Shown: piece by piece, positions 37,813-49,587 of the stretch
Position numbering within the stretch: the stretch's first letter is position 1
Layout of the letters: each line of letters opens with the position of its first letter
Made by a program: the position numbers and the translations under genes
Notes under the pieces: model-generated
What the model was told of the DNA's origin: nothing
Databases searched by the model: none
The model's input: the letters and a program-made list of their open reading frames with translations, nothing else
From: Rhizomucor pusillus
Lineage: Eukaryota; Mucoromycota; Mucoromycetes; Mucorales; Lichtheimiaceae
Direction: 5' to 3'
Length of the DNA stretch: 64,000 nucleotides
NCBI GenBank assembly: GCA_900175165.2
Contig: FWWN02000620.1
Span: 2,275 to 66,274, forward strand

Positions 37813-39676
37813 TCTAAAACATGTAAACCAATATATTACCCTCTTTTCCTGACTTCAAAAGCTGTATGCGTCGTCCTAAGTACTGTTGGTTGAAAATTAT
37901 TTTTCCCGGAAAGTAGACGAAAATAAATTGAGTTATGAAGAAGGACATTTTCACATTGAGGGATGCATAACAAGGCGAAAGATTGTCAATATATCCCAGT
38001 CCTGTTCGTGTCGTAAAGTTTCTTGTTTTGGCGTTACGAAACCACACAGAAAGGGAACCACGAAGATCACGAAGATAGACGGTATATAAGTTATTCTTTA
38101 TTGTCTGGTTTTGACGGGTTATTTACATTTATTATTATTATTTTTTAAGATGTTGCGAAATTGACAGTAACAATGCAAAACCTTCCTTCCGACAATGCAA
38201 ACGCTGATTTGCGTCGCCGTGAAAAGCGTGACTCGGTTGCACCCGCAGGGACCTAGGGGACCTTGCTTATTAAAGGGTATTTTCACTGGAAAATTGCAAA
38301 AGTCGTACGTAATTCCTTTTGTATGCTTGCGTTTACGCGACTTTGCAACATCACCATCGCATCAAAAGAAAGGAGTACAAAGCTCCATGCTGGCTGATCG
38401 AAAGTCTCCGGCTTTTTTGCCTTACTCAATGGGATACCAATGAGGTTCCTACAGAGGATGCAAAAATAAATTATCTGCCAGGTTATCTTCATAACTTGTT
38501 TCTGTTGTAAGATTGTAATACGAATTGCAAACATTCTGGTCCCTGTCAACAGCAACATTGAGTTTCGCCGCTGTCTGCACAATCATAAGCTAGGCATTGA
38601 GTTCGAAAAGTGTAGTACCTGTAGATATAAATATTGTTGATTATATCTATCGTATTATGAAGAACTCACTACATACATGTTTAATGCATCTAGTACAAAA
38701 CTGCTGCCATGGCTTTCCGCCATTCGCTTCCCACTGGGACACTCCTGGCGCGGGTCGTACACTTTTTCCCAAAAGTAATATCGCATTTTGTGAAATTTTA
38801 TAATACATTTATACACCAAAACTGCAAATTGCATCGACATTAATTTTTGGAAAAAGTGTACAATGGGAGGCGGACTTGTGCACAGCCGTCCCACGGCGTC
38901 CCCTTCCTCGGATAGACAAAAACGGCATTATACCATTAAGCCTGACATGATTGCAGACAGTAACCAAGATACGTCGTAAGAATCGGCGGTTTTGCTCTAT
39001 AGAGACCACTTGCGCTTACAGGTAATTGGACAAACGGGGAATATGAGCAGTTTACATTTGTTATACAATAGAGACAGATGCACAGAACCAAAAAATTTTT
39101 ACATAACGAGGGACCCTCAGGTCCCTAAATCCGAAAAAAGAATCTGGGAAGACGGAAAACGCGGCGGGACCATCTTCCGTAAGCCCACGGACCAATAATA
39201 CTTTATTACGAGTACCGTCAATCGGAAAATTGCAGAAGTCGTGAGAAAGGTTGTCCCGGGCACCCACTCATGTGTAATAGCGCTCATAAGCATATTTGGT
39301 CATTCGGCGAAAAGTTCCATCTGGAAAGACAGATACAAGCTTGCCCACCTATTATTGGCTCAATGTTTCTCTTTGGTCTTTTGTCCCTACGACATTTGCT
39401 GCAGGTTATTCGTAAATGCACTTGCAGCTCTACGTGACATGAAACCTGATGTTTAGAGAATTACACGTGACATGTGTCGCTGACGGGGCAAAGAGTTGAA
39501 GGGCCATGTTTAAAAAATGTGGGGGAGGTGTGGGAGGGGCGGGATGCGGGGTCGAATTCAGTGAGTTGTCCGGGAAACCGTTTTTTTCGGGATGACGGAC
39601 ATTCGCTCATTTCTCTTTTTCTTGTTTTATTGTCTAACCTCTTACATTTTCTTCCGTTTGTATTCTTCAAAGAATA
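37813..39676. other. Intergenic with repeated motifs and an inverted repeat
   Basis: No gene recognised. The sequence GGAAAATTGCA(A/G)AAGTCGT occurs at 38288-38306 and 39224-39242. A 23-bp near-perfect inverted repeat has arms at 38757-38779 and 38839-38861 enclosing 59 bp. This is consistent with remnants of short non-autonomous elements. Confidence 0.45.
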
Positions 39677-40853
39677 ATGTCCAGGAACGCTTATTATCCT
39701 ACGGATCATATTCGCACGCATCGAATTTATCCACCCTCACCGCCAAACACTGCAACTGCAATATCCACTCCAACATCCCCGCACGGCTTTATGACCTTGA
39801 AACCGGATAGCACTGAGAAATGGTACGCTACCCGGCAGCAACCACGGACTTATATCCAAAAGCCGATAGAGAACGATGATTACTTCAATGTGGACAAAGT
39901 CGTGCAACAATACGGAGAGCATCCAGAGTTACTGGAGTTGATACTCTCAAGTAAACTTGAAGAAGATAGACGGCGAGCTGAAGAAGCCAAGTTAAGGCAG
40001 AAAGAGATCGATTATATACTGCAACAGCAGCAGTCCATGCAGCAATGGCGAACAAAAGGTCTGGCGGAAACGCTTCCACGGATCAGTTCTTTTTCTTCCG
40101 CAGTTGAGAACGGATGGCGAAACAACTTCCAGCAAGGTCAGCAATTGCATACACAAGCGCAAGACCAGCAACGAAACTCGTCTTTACTCCTGAGTCAACC
40201 TATCATTCCTCCAGCAGTTAGCACTTGTCCGCAGGCACATACTTATTCTGCCTCCGCTACCACTACAGGATCTACATTAACATTACCGCCTATCCTTTCT
40301 CCAAACGAGCCTTCTGTGCCAATCCACCCGCCGCATTCAGGGCCTTCCACCGTATATCGAAGGGATTCAACCAGGTAAACGATCTACGGAATTATCTTCT
40401 AGTTTTCATTATCTAATACATTTCTAATCTACAGCAGCAGTACGAGTCTGAGCATGCCATCTCTCCTGGACAAACTGCCTATACCCCCATCTAATGCTCG
40501 CCGTGTTTCTACACGAGCAATGGCCCGCCGCAGGCGAAGGGTCATGCAAGCCATCAGTACCATCATTGAAACCCGCGAATTTCCATACAACGACGACTAT
40601 CTTTGGAAAAACAATGGCAACACGATCCACAAGAAGAGTGGCCATCGGAGCATCTATTACAAATGTTCCAATAGTGCAAAGGTAAGACGGTCAAATGGGA
40701 TTATCCACTAGGATTTTTTCTTAAACAATTATCCGACAGGGCTGCCTAGTCAACAAGACAGTAACTTTCAAAGAGAATGGCGAATACCTGATAAAGTACC
40801 GGGGGGAGCATCTGGAAGAGTGCAATCGAATAAAACGCATAGTAGATGTGTAA
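39677..40853 (+). CDS. WRKY/GCM1-like zinc-finger protein
   Basis: ATG 39677 opens a Pro/Ser/Thr-rich N-terminus, followed by a Glu/Arg-rich helix (ELILSSKLEEDRRRAEEAK), a Gln-rich stretch and another Pro/Ser-rich linker. After an intron (40373-40435) an Arg-rich patch (ARRVSTRAMARRRRRVMQ) precedes a zinc-binding domain spread over two exons: LWKNNGNTIHK, RSIYYKCSNSAK, then GCLVNKTVTF and LIKYRGEHLEEC. The ligands C-x6-C, then H-x3-C, and the W-K-N-N-G start resemble the WRKY-GCM1 fold (plant WRKY, FLYWCH, fungal Aft1/Rbf1-like factors). I infer a DNA-binding regulator. The stop is at 40853, 77 bp from the convergent DRS1 end. The domain call rests on pattern similarity, not a search. Confidence 0.6.
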
Positions 40854-40930
40854 GCAGATATATATCTGTCATCAGTATTTGTACCATCGTCACTGCTGCT
40901 ATAATGTCGTCATGATCATAATTATCCATT

Positions 40931-43291
40931 TTATTTCTTTCTGGACTTCGTAGTCTTGTCCTTTTTGCTCTTGAACCAAGTCCTTGCTGGTCGAGAATAG
41001 ATTTCTTGTTCGTGCTTGATCATATTCTCTGTCTTACGAATCTGCATCTCAGTTTCACGCAATGCCTTTTCGGCTTTTTCTTCTTCCAAAATTTCCTTGA
41101 TTTGACCTGACAATTTCTCAATCTTCTTTTTGTATTTTTGAATCGCTTCAGGCGGCACTACTCGATTCTTGACCTGCGAGCCACCGTTGGCTGATTTCAT
41201 TGCCATTTTTAGCATCTTGCGATCAGCTTCGCCGACCAGCGTTACGGAACTAGACGCCATCCTTTAAGTTTCTCGTCCTTTTTTGCCATAAAATATAATT
41301 CTCCTTACCGTCCTTTTCTTCCAGCTCGAGCTGTACGGCCCACGCGATGGAGGTATTGTGCAAACTGGGTTGGCATGTTGTAATTGATAACAACCTCGAT
41401 GCCTTTGATATCCAGACCGCGCGCTGCCAGGTCGGTCGCCAACAGATAGTCAACGTCGTTATCACGGAAACGTTCAAGTGCCTCCAAACGCTGCTCTTGG
41501 GTCAAATTGCCGTGCAACTCAGCAGCCCTTAATCCCATTAAAGCGAACAGAATTTTCATCTGGTGAGCGGCAACTTTTGAACGAAAAAAGATGATCACTT
41601 TAGACTTGAATGTTCGGCGGCAAAGTGCCAACAGAACTGCAGACCGATCCTCTTCGCGATGAGCTCGTATGCGTACAAATTCTTGGGTCAGTCGCGAAGC
41701 TGCCTGGTTGCTGCGATCAACAAACAGACGTGCTGGTGAGTTGAGAGACATGCGGATAAGTTTATCAACATTATCAGTCATCGTTGCAGAGAATAGCATT
41801 GTTTGTCGAGATTTCGGGCACGCTTTTACAATCTCTTGCAATTCATCTGCAAAACCATCTTCGAGCATGCTATTCCGGGTATTTTAGCTATCGTAGATAT
41901 TCACCACAGCTTCCCTTGCATCATTTACCGGTCAGCTTCGTCCATGACTAGAATTTCGCATGTATCAAGTGCAAACCCACTTGAGTTTCGCAGATGGTCA
42001 ATAAGTCGACCAGGGGTAGCAATGACCACGTCTGGTTTCGTCTTGAGCTCCGTCTCTTGTCGCTTCAAATTGAGACCACCCACACACAAACTGAAAGTTA
42101 TATCAGTGTACTTGCCGATCTTCAAGGCGACGCTGTGAACTTGTGCGGCAAGCTCACGTGTGGGACATAAAATAAGTACTCGTGTAGCAGTGATCTGTTT
42201 CGGTCGATACAAAAGACGTTCCAAAATGGGTACCACGAAAGCAGCAGTTTTACCAGATCCAGTTACTGCGCCTCCGCAAATATCTTTGCCCAACAATGCC
42301 AGTGGGATCGTGCGCGCTTGGATCTCTGTCGGCTTTACAAAGCCAATGGAAGCCAGTCCCTTTAATATAGGCCTGGACAGATTCATCGTAGTGAAAGATT
42401 CGTGCTGTTTTGTCTTCGTTTCTTCTTCAGGCGCAAAGAATGCCCTCTTGCGCTGTCAGTACGAAAAAGCTTTAATTCACACATTCCCACAGTTTCCCGA
42501 ATCATCGTCGATCTATTCACTTACTGCCTTCTCAGCATCTGTTTCTTCCACTTCACTTTCCTCGCTTGACTCTTCATCAAGATCTGACGCCGAATCTTCC
42601 TCAGTGTCGTCTGTGCTATCTTCTTCCTCTGCGTTTCCTTCGGTATCCTCACTCTCGTCCTCATCATTTTCGTTGCGGGTAACTTCTGTCTCCAAGCCAC
42701 CTCCAAAGCTCTCATCCGTATTGCCATTATCTTCATCGTCAAAAAACCCTGATTCCTGCTCATTCTCGTCATCATCGTCTGCAGCTTTTTCTTCGTCAGA
42801 TTTCGTCTTGGCAGCTTCAGCATAAGAGGATTAGCCAGAAATTTCATCAGAAAATCATAGTCAGCATAATAATTCACCTTTCTTCTCTAACAGCTTTTCT
42901 TTTCTCTTTTTGGCCTTCTTCTTTTCGATAATTTGGTCTATACTTGTACGAGGAATATAATCAGGCTGCGGGTGCATCCGGAAAGGTTAGCACACTTGAC
43001 ACATTTCTTTTATTTTCAATAGTCGATCCATACTTGTCTTTCTCTGAGCATACGCTTCGCTGCGGTGAAGTCCCATGCATGCTCGGGACCGGTAGATGCA
43101 CCACCATCGACGGCGAACGAGAACTGCGGATCGAATTCTGGATCTTGGCCGAGCAATTGCTTTTCAGATGCTTTGTCAGTCTTTCTTTTCTTTTTGACTG
43201 GTGCTTCTTCGATATCCTCTTCATCTTCAAATATCTTGACATTCTCATCTTCTTCAATTGTCATTACAAAATCATTTTGCATTGCGACCAT
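40931..43291 (-). CDS. DRS1: DEAD-box RNA helicase Drs1 (DDX27)
   Basis: Nucleolar helicase for 60S ribosomal subunit assembly. ATG 43291 gives [12 protein letters not shown] and an acidic/Lys-rich N-terminus with a nuclear-signal-like KKKRKT. Exons between about 42900 and 42500 continue a long Asp/Glu/Ser region. The helicase core starts at [15 protein letters not shown] (Q motif), then [33 protein letters not shown] (completed over an intron), [34 protein letters not shown] and [11 protein letters not shown]. The C-terminal exon (41260-40931) adds a basic coiled coil ending [10 protein letters not shown]. Domain order and the extra C-terminal basic tail match Drs1/DDX27. Four or five short introns are needed. 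All catalytic motifs are intact. Confidence 0.93.
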
Positions 43292-44804
43292 GGTTCCTGC
43301 AGAAAAAGAAACTGTATTTTTTTTTCTCTCTCTTGCAATGCGCTTTGAAAACGCCACCCAGCCGACCAACTGTGGTGCGGGTAACCGGATTTTTACAGGC
43401 CGACACAAAAGGCTTTAGTCTGTACAGCAATTGAATAAACATTTCTTCCCGTAATCCTTCGCCGTTTGTTTCCTGCTGGGAAAGTTGGTCTGTTAGATGA
43501 GTCATCCCAGCTCTTGTATTCTTATATCCTCTAACGGGTTTTAGGTTGAGGGAATTGATTGCTTTATATTGTGGAAATTCCAGGTTGCTAGGAAACATCC
43601 GCTGTAACTTTCTATTGCTGCCGGTGAGTAGTTAAAACCGTTCCCCATAATATAGTGTAATTCCTGGTCATACTGTCTGGGCAGGATTCGAACACGAAGC
43701 GGAAGACATCAGAAATTACGCCAACTTCTCAGTACAACCAGTATAGACTTTTGGCTGAGGCCGTAGGCTGAAAGCCTATCACTATTATCCGAGCCATCAG
43801 AGGATAGTTTGACTGGCCCACCCACCCTTCCTTCGCTCCGTTTCTCGTTTAGCGATGATATTGTACATGTTTATCACAAATATTCCTTCTACTTTCGACC
43901 AAATAAAGAAAAGATGGTAACATAGTCAAACTATCCTCCTGGCGAAGGATAATAATAATAATAATTATCCTCAAGAGCAAGATGCTGGAACGGCTTCCGG
44001 CGATGTGACGGATATACCAGCCGATTATGCCTGTGGTGATCGTTCATGTAAATTATACAATGCGTACTCAGATACCGCATCATAACTGACCTATAAGCTT
44101 ATTTCTATTGTATAGAGATAAGAAAGCGAAAACAAATCAATGTCATCTAAAAACCTATGGGCTCATCAGATATGATAAATGGTGCTTGGGGTCATGTCTT
44201 TTGCGTTGAGGAGCACAGATTTGCAAGTGTATGTAACAAGAACTCTTAGAAGGGATGTTGATGCAGAGAAAGCTAATCGTTACGTGAATTCTTTTTGTTC
44301 CAGACCGCAGAGGGTGATCCAAATAGCGCAAAAGGTTTCCCCGTGTGTCGCAAACTTCATTTCAAAACCCAGTATATTACAGTATGAATATATATCTCCT
44401 AACCATGGAGACAGGAATTATCAAAACCAACTAAGTTGCTATGTTCCTGCTATAGTGCATGATCTCAACGAAAATAAAAAACGTTTGGTTTCTTTGATAA
44501 TTTCTTGCAGAGAGTGTAGCTGGAAGCAGGCTTGAAGTCAATATGGTCAAACAAGCGTGAAACCATTGTCATCATGACTTGATACGCTCATACTTATGTA
44601 GGATGCTACACATTTCTCGCAGCTTTTCATTCTTTGTGTTGGAATAACTGACCGATCCCTCCAGATATGGTAGTGCGCGCATGAAGGCACGACTGAATGA
44701 CCGACTAACAATGCAAAGGACAACTTTCGCAAAGATACTTTTCAAGTTTCATATACACACAAATACAATTTATTTGCAAAGGGAAAACGTATTTAAACAG
44801 GTAT
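43292..44804. other. Intergenic with two small inverted repeats
   Basis: No gene supported. Features: a tRNA-like hairpin at 43664-43741 (see findings); inverted repeat GAGGATAGTTTGACT at 43800-43814 with its complement at 43924-43938; a short ATAATA microsatellite near 43949. A 118-codon frame at 44179-44535 has no recognisable domain. Confidence 0.4.
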
Positions 44805-45172
44805 TTACTGGAGCTCCTTGTCGTAGTACTCGCTGAGCTGTTCCTCTGCATGCTTCTTGGCCTTGACCTTGTCAAGGTAGTCCAAACCCTTGGTTTCGAT
44901 CAACTTGTCAACGAGACCACCAGCCAAGCCAGCGAGGAGCTGCTTAGCTTGGGCATGGTCAACGGGCTTGCCGTTCTTTTCGCAGTGTTCATTGTAGGCC
45001 TTTGCGGCTTCGTAGGCAGCAGCACCGGCAATCAATTCGTGAGTGAAGGAGCCTTCGTGTTCACCGGAGTGCACCTTGGAGTGTTGTTCACCAAAGAAAT
45101 CGAAGAGACCCCTGCAGGTGTTCAAGTCAGCAAGGTGGAAAGTTTTGCGTCCTAGAGGCGCACTACTTACAT
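44805..45172 (-). CDS. CipC-like stress protein (DUF3759), start codon split by intron
   Basis: Small cytosolic fungal protein of the concanamycin-induced CipC family, often highly expressed under stress; biochemical role unknown. The main exon (45111-44805) encodes GLFDFFGEQ, then the family core FTHELIAGAAAYEAAKAYNE, AKQLLAGLAGGLVDKLIETK and GLDYLDKVKAKKHAEEQ, ending DKELQ. No ATG lies in frame before GLFDFF; instead AT (45172-45171) followed by a GTAAGT..CTGCAG intron (45112-45170) and G (45111) recreates ATG, giving MGLFDFF, the usual family N-terminus. A TATA-like box (AATATAAAAGG, plus 45226-45236) precedes it by about 55-65 bp, as for a strongly expressed gene. Confidence 0.85.
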
Positions 45173-45225
45173 GTTTGATAGTAATAAGAGATGTGTGAAG
45201 AAAAGCCCACGGCACCTCAAGGCCA

Positions 45226-45236
45226 CCTTTTATATT
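45226..45236 (-). promoter_or_regulatory. TATA-like box of the CipC-like gene
   Basis: On the minus strand AATATAAAAGG lies about 55-65 bp upstream of the exon-1 AT. A strong TATA box fits the inducible, high-expression behaviour known for cipC-type genes. Use in vivo is inferred. Confidence 0.5.
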
Positions 45237-47484
45237 TTTACACCGGAGAGTCTACGCGTCTCATTCGGGCTTCACATGACGAAATAGTCTAACAAATGTC
45301 TTATTTGCGTCTGCGGAATCTGCTGCATTTGACTCCCTCTCTTGGCAGCACCTTGCACTTTTGTCCTACAATGACTTTAAAATTCGATATTTTTGGAAAA
45401 TTGTCTGCTCCTTTTCCCGACGCGCTTGCCCTTGAAAGATAAATATCTCCAAATCATTGCAATCTGTAACAGTAAAAAGCGAACGTAGCAGAAAAGGACC
45501 ACTGAAGCATCCGTAAAACCGGCAAATGAATCGGGTCGAAGCAGCAATGTGCTAAAATGATGAAAAGCACATACACCGGACCAACCACTGAAAACGGAAA
45601 GATAGAAGCCTAGCAGGACCGAATATCCGAAACCATCGTAGTCTTAAGCTTTGCATGCGGCGTCAACCAATGACGTCTGTGTCAAATCGCAGCTATCGCT
45701 TTTCAGGGCGATCAGCGTGTGCTGGCGCCGATAAAATCCAGACCCATTGGCTGCGCCTTTCCCAACCTTATGCATTTAACGTGAGACAAACGCGTTTCAG
45801 ACTGGCACTTTAGCTCTTGGCGGAAATTACCACGTACTGAGCCTATGTCATTTACCAACGATCCCGCAATAAAGAGGGGGGAAGCATTCGCTTTTTGTGG
45901 CATGGTCTCCTGGCTAAGGCACAAACTTCTACATCTTCAATGGCTGAAACTGTGGCTGTTATGTTGATCCTAAAATCAGAACTGACATCTTTGGCATTCT
46001 CCCAAAGGCCTCCCCGGAAACTTGGGAAAGAATACTTCGTACCTTTCTGCTAAAAAGCTTGTCAGTTGCTACGAATCAGCGCAGACAAGTTATCAACTGC
46101 ATGATAGCTTGCTTCGGTTTTGAGAACTGATATTTAGCCGTGCGGCGCGCTATGTAATACGATCTTAAGCTAGTCCAGCCACATTTTCCTGGTGCACTCC
46201 AAGTCAGAATGTATGCATTCTCAAATGAGTTGCATCTTGATACAGTATCGGCTTCCAAAATACCTCGGAAATTGCAGATTAAACTATGATCACATCTTTC
46301 ATACGGCTGCTATCGCCATAATATTGCTCAAAAGATCTACTAATATGTCATGTATAATCCCGATGTCCAGTTTGGCCAGTGCTATGTATTGTCGCCAGCT
46401 AAACCTTTTTCAGACAAGTGTATAGCACATTTCCCAGGTCTGCCGTTGAACTGGGGCCATCTCAAGTTTGACCCGTAGTACCAACTGGTTAAGTATATTC
46501 CGCTTGCACTTGTCCTACTTGGCAGACATATTCTGAGTAGGAATAGACTTTGACTGGAATAAAGGTTACTTACAGAAAACTCCGAACCTAGAGTGATCTG
46601 CATTGGCCTGGGAAACCGGCCGTCGCACGTATCAGTGTTCTGGTCCAGTAAGCGCTACGCTGTAAACATCGCACTGTGCCTTAGCGCTGTATTTCCTGCA
46701 GAGATGGACATCAGTTGATCAATACGGCAATTGGTTGAGCACATGTTAACTTCGGAGATTCTATTCAATAAAAGACAGTAGCGCGCGCGCTGACAGAATA
46801 TCTCAGGCACCGTTGCGCAAGGTCGGTGGTCTCGCCCAGAGTGGCTAATAAAATGGTTATAGATATTGTTTTCGATTGGGCTGCATGGAAATCAAGTGAG
46901 CAAAGCAATTCAGAATTGTGAAACGTGGATGCAAGTATACACAATACCAGAAGTTCATTTGGTCCGGTGAAAATGAATGTGGTTTGGCAATATGAAGTTG
47001 AGCCCCACCGTGAATATGGGCCGGTCAAACTCGACTTGGCTGGCAAAGCGAAAGACCAAAGGAGAATGAGTTACCCAGCAAAAATGGATCACCAGCTGAA
47101 AGTGGGCCACTATAATGAAAATGAGTCTTATCGGCAAATACAGTTCCGTCAATGTAGTTCAGTTCAACGTCATTTTATTTGACGCCGTGGGTAACCACAT
47201 ATATTTGAAGGCCTCTTTCATAAGCCAAGCAGCGATCCTAAAGATGTGAGAGAATGTTGCGTCCATTTGTAATAATCTTCTTTAGTGATCTTTCGAGGCA
47301 TTCATGAAGTACTTGTAAGGTATCTGCAATTTATCTGAGACTCATCAGTTTAGACAATGAGACGTAGACTCGGTCAAAATTATTATGTATCGGTCATAGA
47401 GAACCATCGAAGAAAAATGGAAAGGAAACAAAAAAATGTTCAGCAATAAGATAAAGGAATACGCACTTTGTAGTAACACTTACA
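45237..47484. other. Intergenic, no gene recognised
   Basis: About 2.2 kb without supported coding. A frame at 46925-47182 has weak internal similarity (GPVKMNVVWQYEV versus GPVKLDLAGK) but no domain. Decayed element DNA is likely because it adjoins the Fanzor-like remnant. Confidence 0.35.
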
Positions 47485-48860
47485 AACAGCGGGCGTCAGG
47501 CCCTGTCCACTTGACTCGTGGATCCCTTTTTGCTTTTTGGAGCGTAGCCGTTCATATTGCCTTAGCGCAAGAGCTCTGGAGGATTCAGGTCTTTCTTACG
47601 GTGCTTCTTTAGTTTGTTCTGCAGCAGTCCGTCGTGGAGACCGGGATGAGCTCACCGTTGCCTCTCTTTCACTCTGACATAGCGAAGAACGAGATGGTTC
47701 AAGCGTAACCTCGCTTTCTCCGCATGGCCTTTGACGTCTCGATGGCCAGATAAACCAGCGCGTATGCTGCTGCTGGAATAGTAGCAAATATCCTGCAATA
47801 GATGCCAGGTTATTTGCAGCGTTACCATCACGAGGAATACATGATCGCAAGACCGAAAACTAGCAATGCCGAGCACTTTCTCAAGACCGTCCTCCAGTCG
47901 AGCCGTATCTTGTACAGCTATCACAGAAGGTCACTGCAGAAAATCAAATCGTTGCTTCTGGCTTTGCTTGCTGCAATAATAGCACATTCTTGAGGAGAGA
48001 TGCTCATCGACTCTTGTAGGTATATCGGCTTCTTTGGTATCACGCCCACGGCTACGTTGCTGAGTCTTCCGGTACAGAGCATTGGTAAGCTTATCATTCA
48101 TCAGTGCAACAGCACCTTTTCTCGATTTTCTGCTCATTGCATCCAGGCCGAAGCCATATACAGAGGACGGTCGTTACGCTGAATAATTCGTTCGGGATGT
48201 ATTTGTTGACTCATAGCAAAGATGCTGTTGGCTTGATTAATGATAAAATTGCAAACCTTGTCAAGACACGACCTTTGCGATATGGCATTGTCCCACGTCC
48301 AGCGGCATACGACTCGGCTGGAGTAGAAGTTCCATAAACTAAGGCCATTGTCGTTTGCCTTGGGCTGGCGTAGGTACACCTGATATTTGGCGTAAGCGCT
48401 GCCGGCTGTTCCTTCTTTTAGAGTAGACTCGATATCATCAATGTTGGCGGCCTTGCGAGCTTCAAGCTAGTCACCGGTGGGGATAACTCTGCCATGTAGA
48501 TATCCGCACTTGGTTTAATGAGTTGTGAAGCTTCTATTACTATGTCTGATGGTTGGAATACACTTAGGATGGGACACATTTCGCCGAAATCCAGATCGAC
48601 TACGCCATCGTAATGCCGCAAATAATCGAAATGATCCCCGTGAGAAATCTTTTCCGGCATATCCTTCAAGATTTCTCTGATAGTGCGCCTCAGCTCCATA
48701 AGGCACTTGCACATGGTGTTTGAGAAGCGAGATCTCAGCTAGTCATTGTATATGCAGTACGGAAGTATGCCATCAGTAGGAAAATATGACGGCTAGTGAC
48801 ATGAAGCTTCAACTTCAATTGTCTCTACGATAAAATATTAAGATGTGCTTATCCCAAAAC
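47485..48860 (-). pseudogene. Fanzor/TnpB-like remnant, copy A
   Basis: On the minus strand this copy matches the copy at 59.5-60.9 kb along its whole length, in several frames separated by stops. It shows ELRRTIRE, FDYLRHYDGVVDLDFGE, IEASQLIKPSADIYMAEL, then FAMSQQIHPERIIQR, MSRKSRKGAVALMNDKLTN, RVDEHLSSRMCYYCSKQ and PRDGNAANNLAS. The last two resemble the first zinc knuckle and RuvC-III (RD-x-NAA) of TnpB and its eukaryotic relatives, the RNA-guided Fanzor nucleases. The first Cys of the second knuckle (CPSC in the other copy) is lost by a small deletion. The 5' half of the gene is absent. At least four frame breaks make it inactive. Confidence 0.55.
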
Positions 48861-49587
48861 TTTTATGTTCCTTCATGTTTCTCGGCGTGCACCCTGTCTA
48901 TTTTTTCTTTTCGCTGAATCATTGGGAGGGTTGTTCAAGAAAAAAAAAAAAGACAAGGCAACGGTGCCAGGATGCGCCAAGTCTACGGACAGCGTAACAG
49001 TTACAGTGCTCAGCCAGGTGAGAGCATCACAGAGTATATTTATTCTATGAGATTTACTACGGGTGCTTCGTTTTTGGAGATACGTTAATGAACGCCCTGA
49101 TATTTGAAAGGCCACCACACTTACGTACTAGGAGCGCCCCTCGTAAATGTATCCTTCTTGATGAATTTGCTCTTGAAGATCCTTACACTGAAACGAAGTG
49201 TTCTTACGAATTTCGCTCGGAACCAAACATAAGCTTGCTTATGACTACGTGATGAAAGTGTATGTACGTATAGTTCTCGATATTATGTAAGTTCTGTTAA
49301 ATTGATCAATTCCATCAGACACAGCCGAGAATGAGAAGGGCGGATTGAAAGAAAAAACTCTTAAATACCAGCATGTTTACCAACTTGTCTACAAAAAATG
49401 GTGAAAACACTGCATTTCATCGGCTATTGAGAACCGGAGATATCAATGAGTAGGCGTGTACGGTACCTTCGCGAGCGTCAGTCCGAATACACCGGAGTTC
49501 GAGAATGGAGGTTTATGAAGGCCAAGCAAGTTTATTTTACAGATTAGTGGAGCGAGCGAAGTGAACAGAAGCGCTTGTGAAGTAAAA
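48861..49587. other. Intergenic upstream of KDM8-like gene
   Basis: No gene recognised. An A12 run at 48943-48954 lies here. The match to Fanzor copy B fades out at about 48860. Confidence 0.4.

Noticed and set aside
42160..42825. Ser-rich 221-codon plus-strand frame
   Set aside because: Antisense of the acidic Asp/Glu/Ser region and helicase motifs of DRS1.
43664..43741. A functional tRNA gene
   Set aside because: Only the B-box is good; the T-stem and anticodon stem mispair, so I report it only as tRNA-like.
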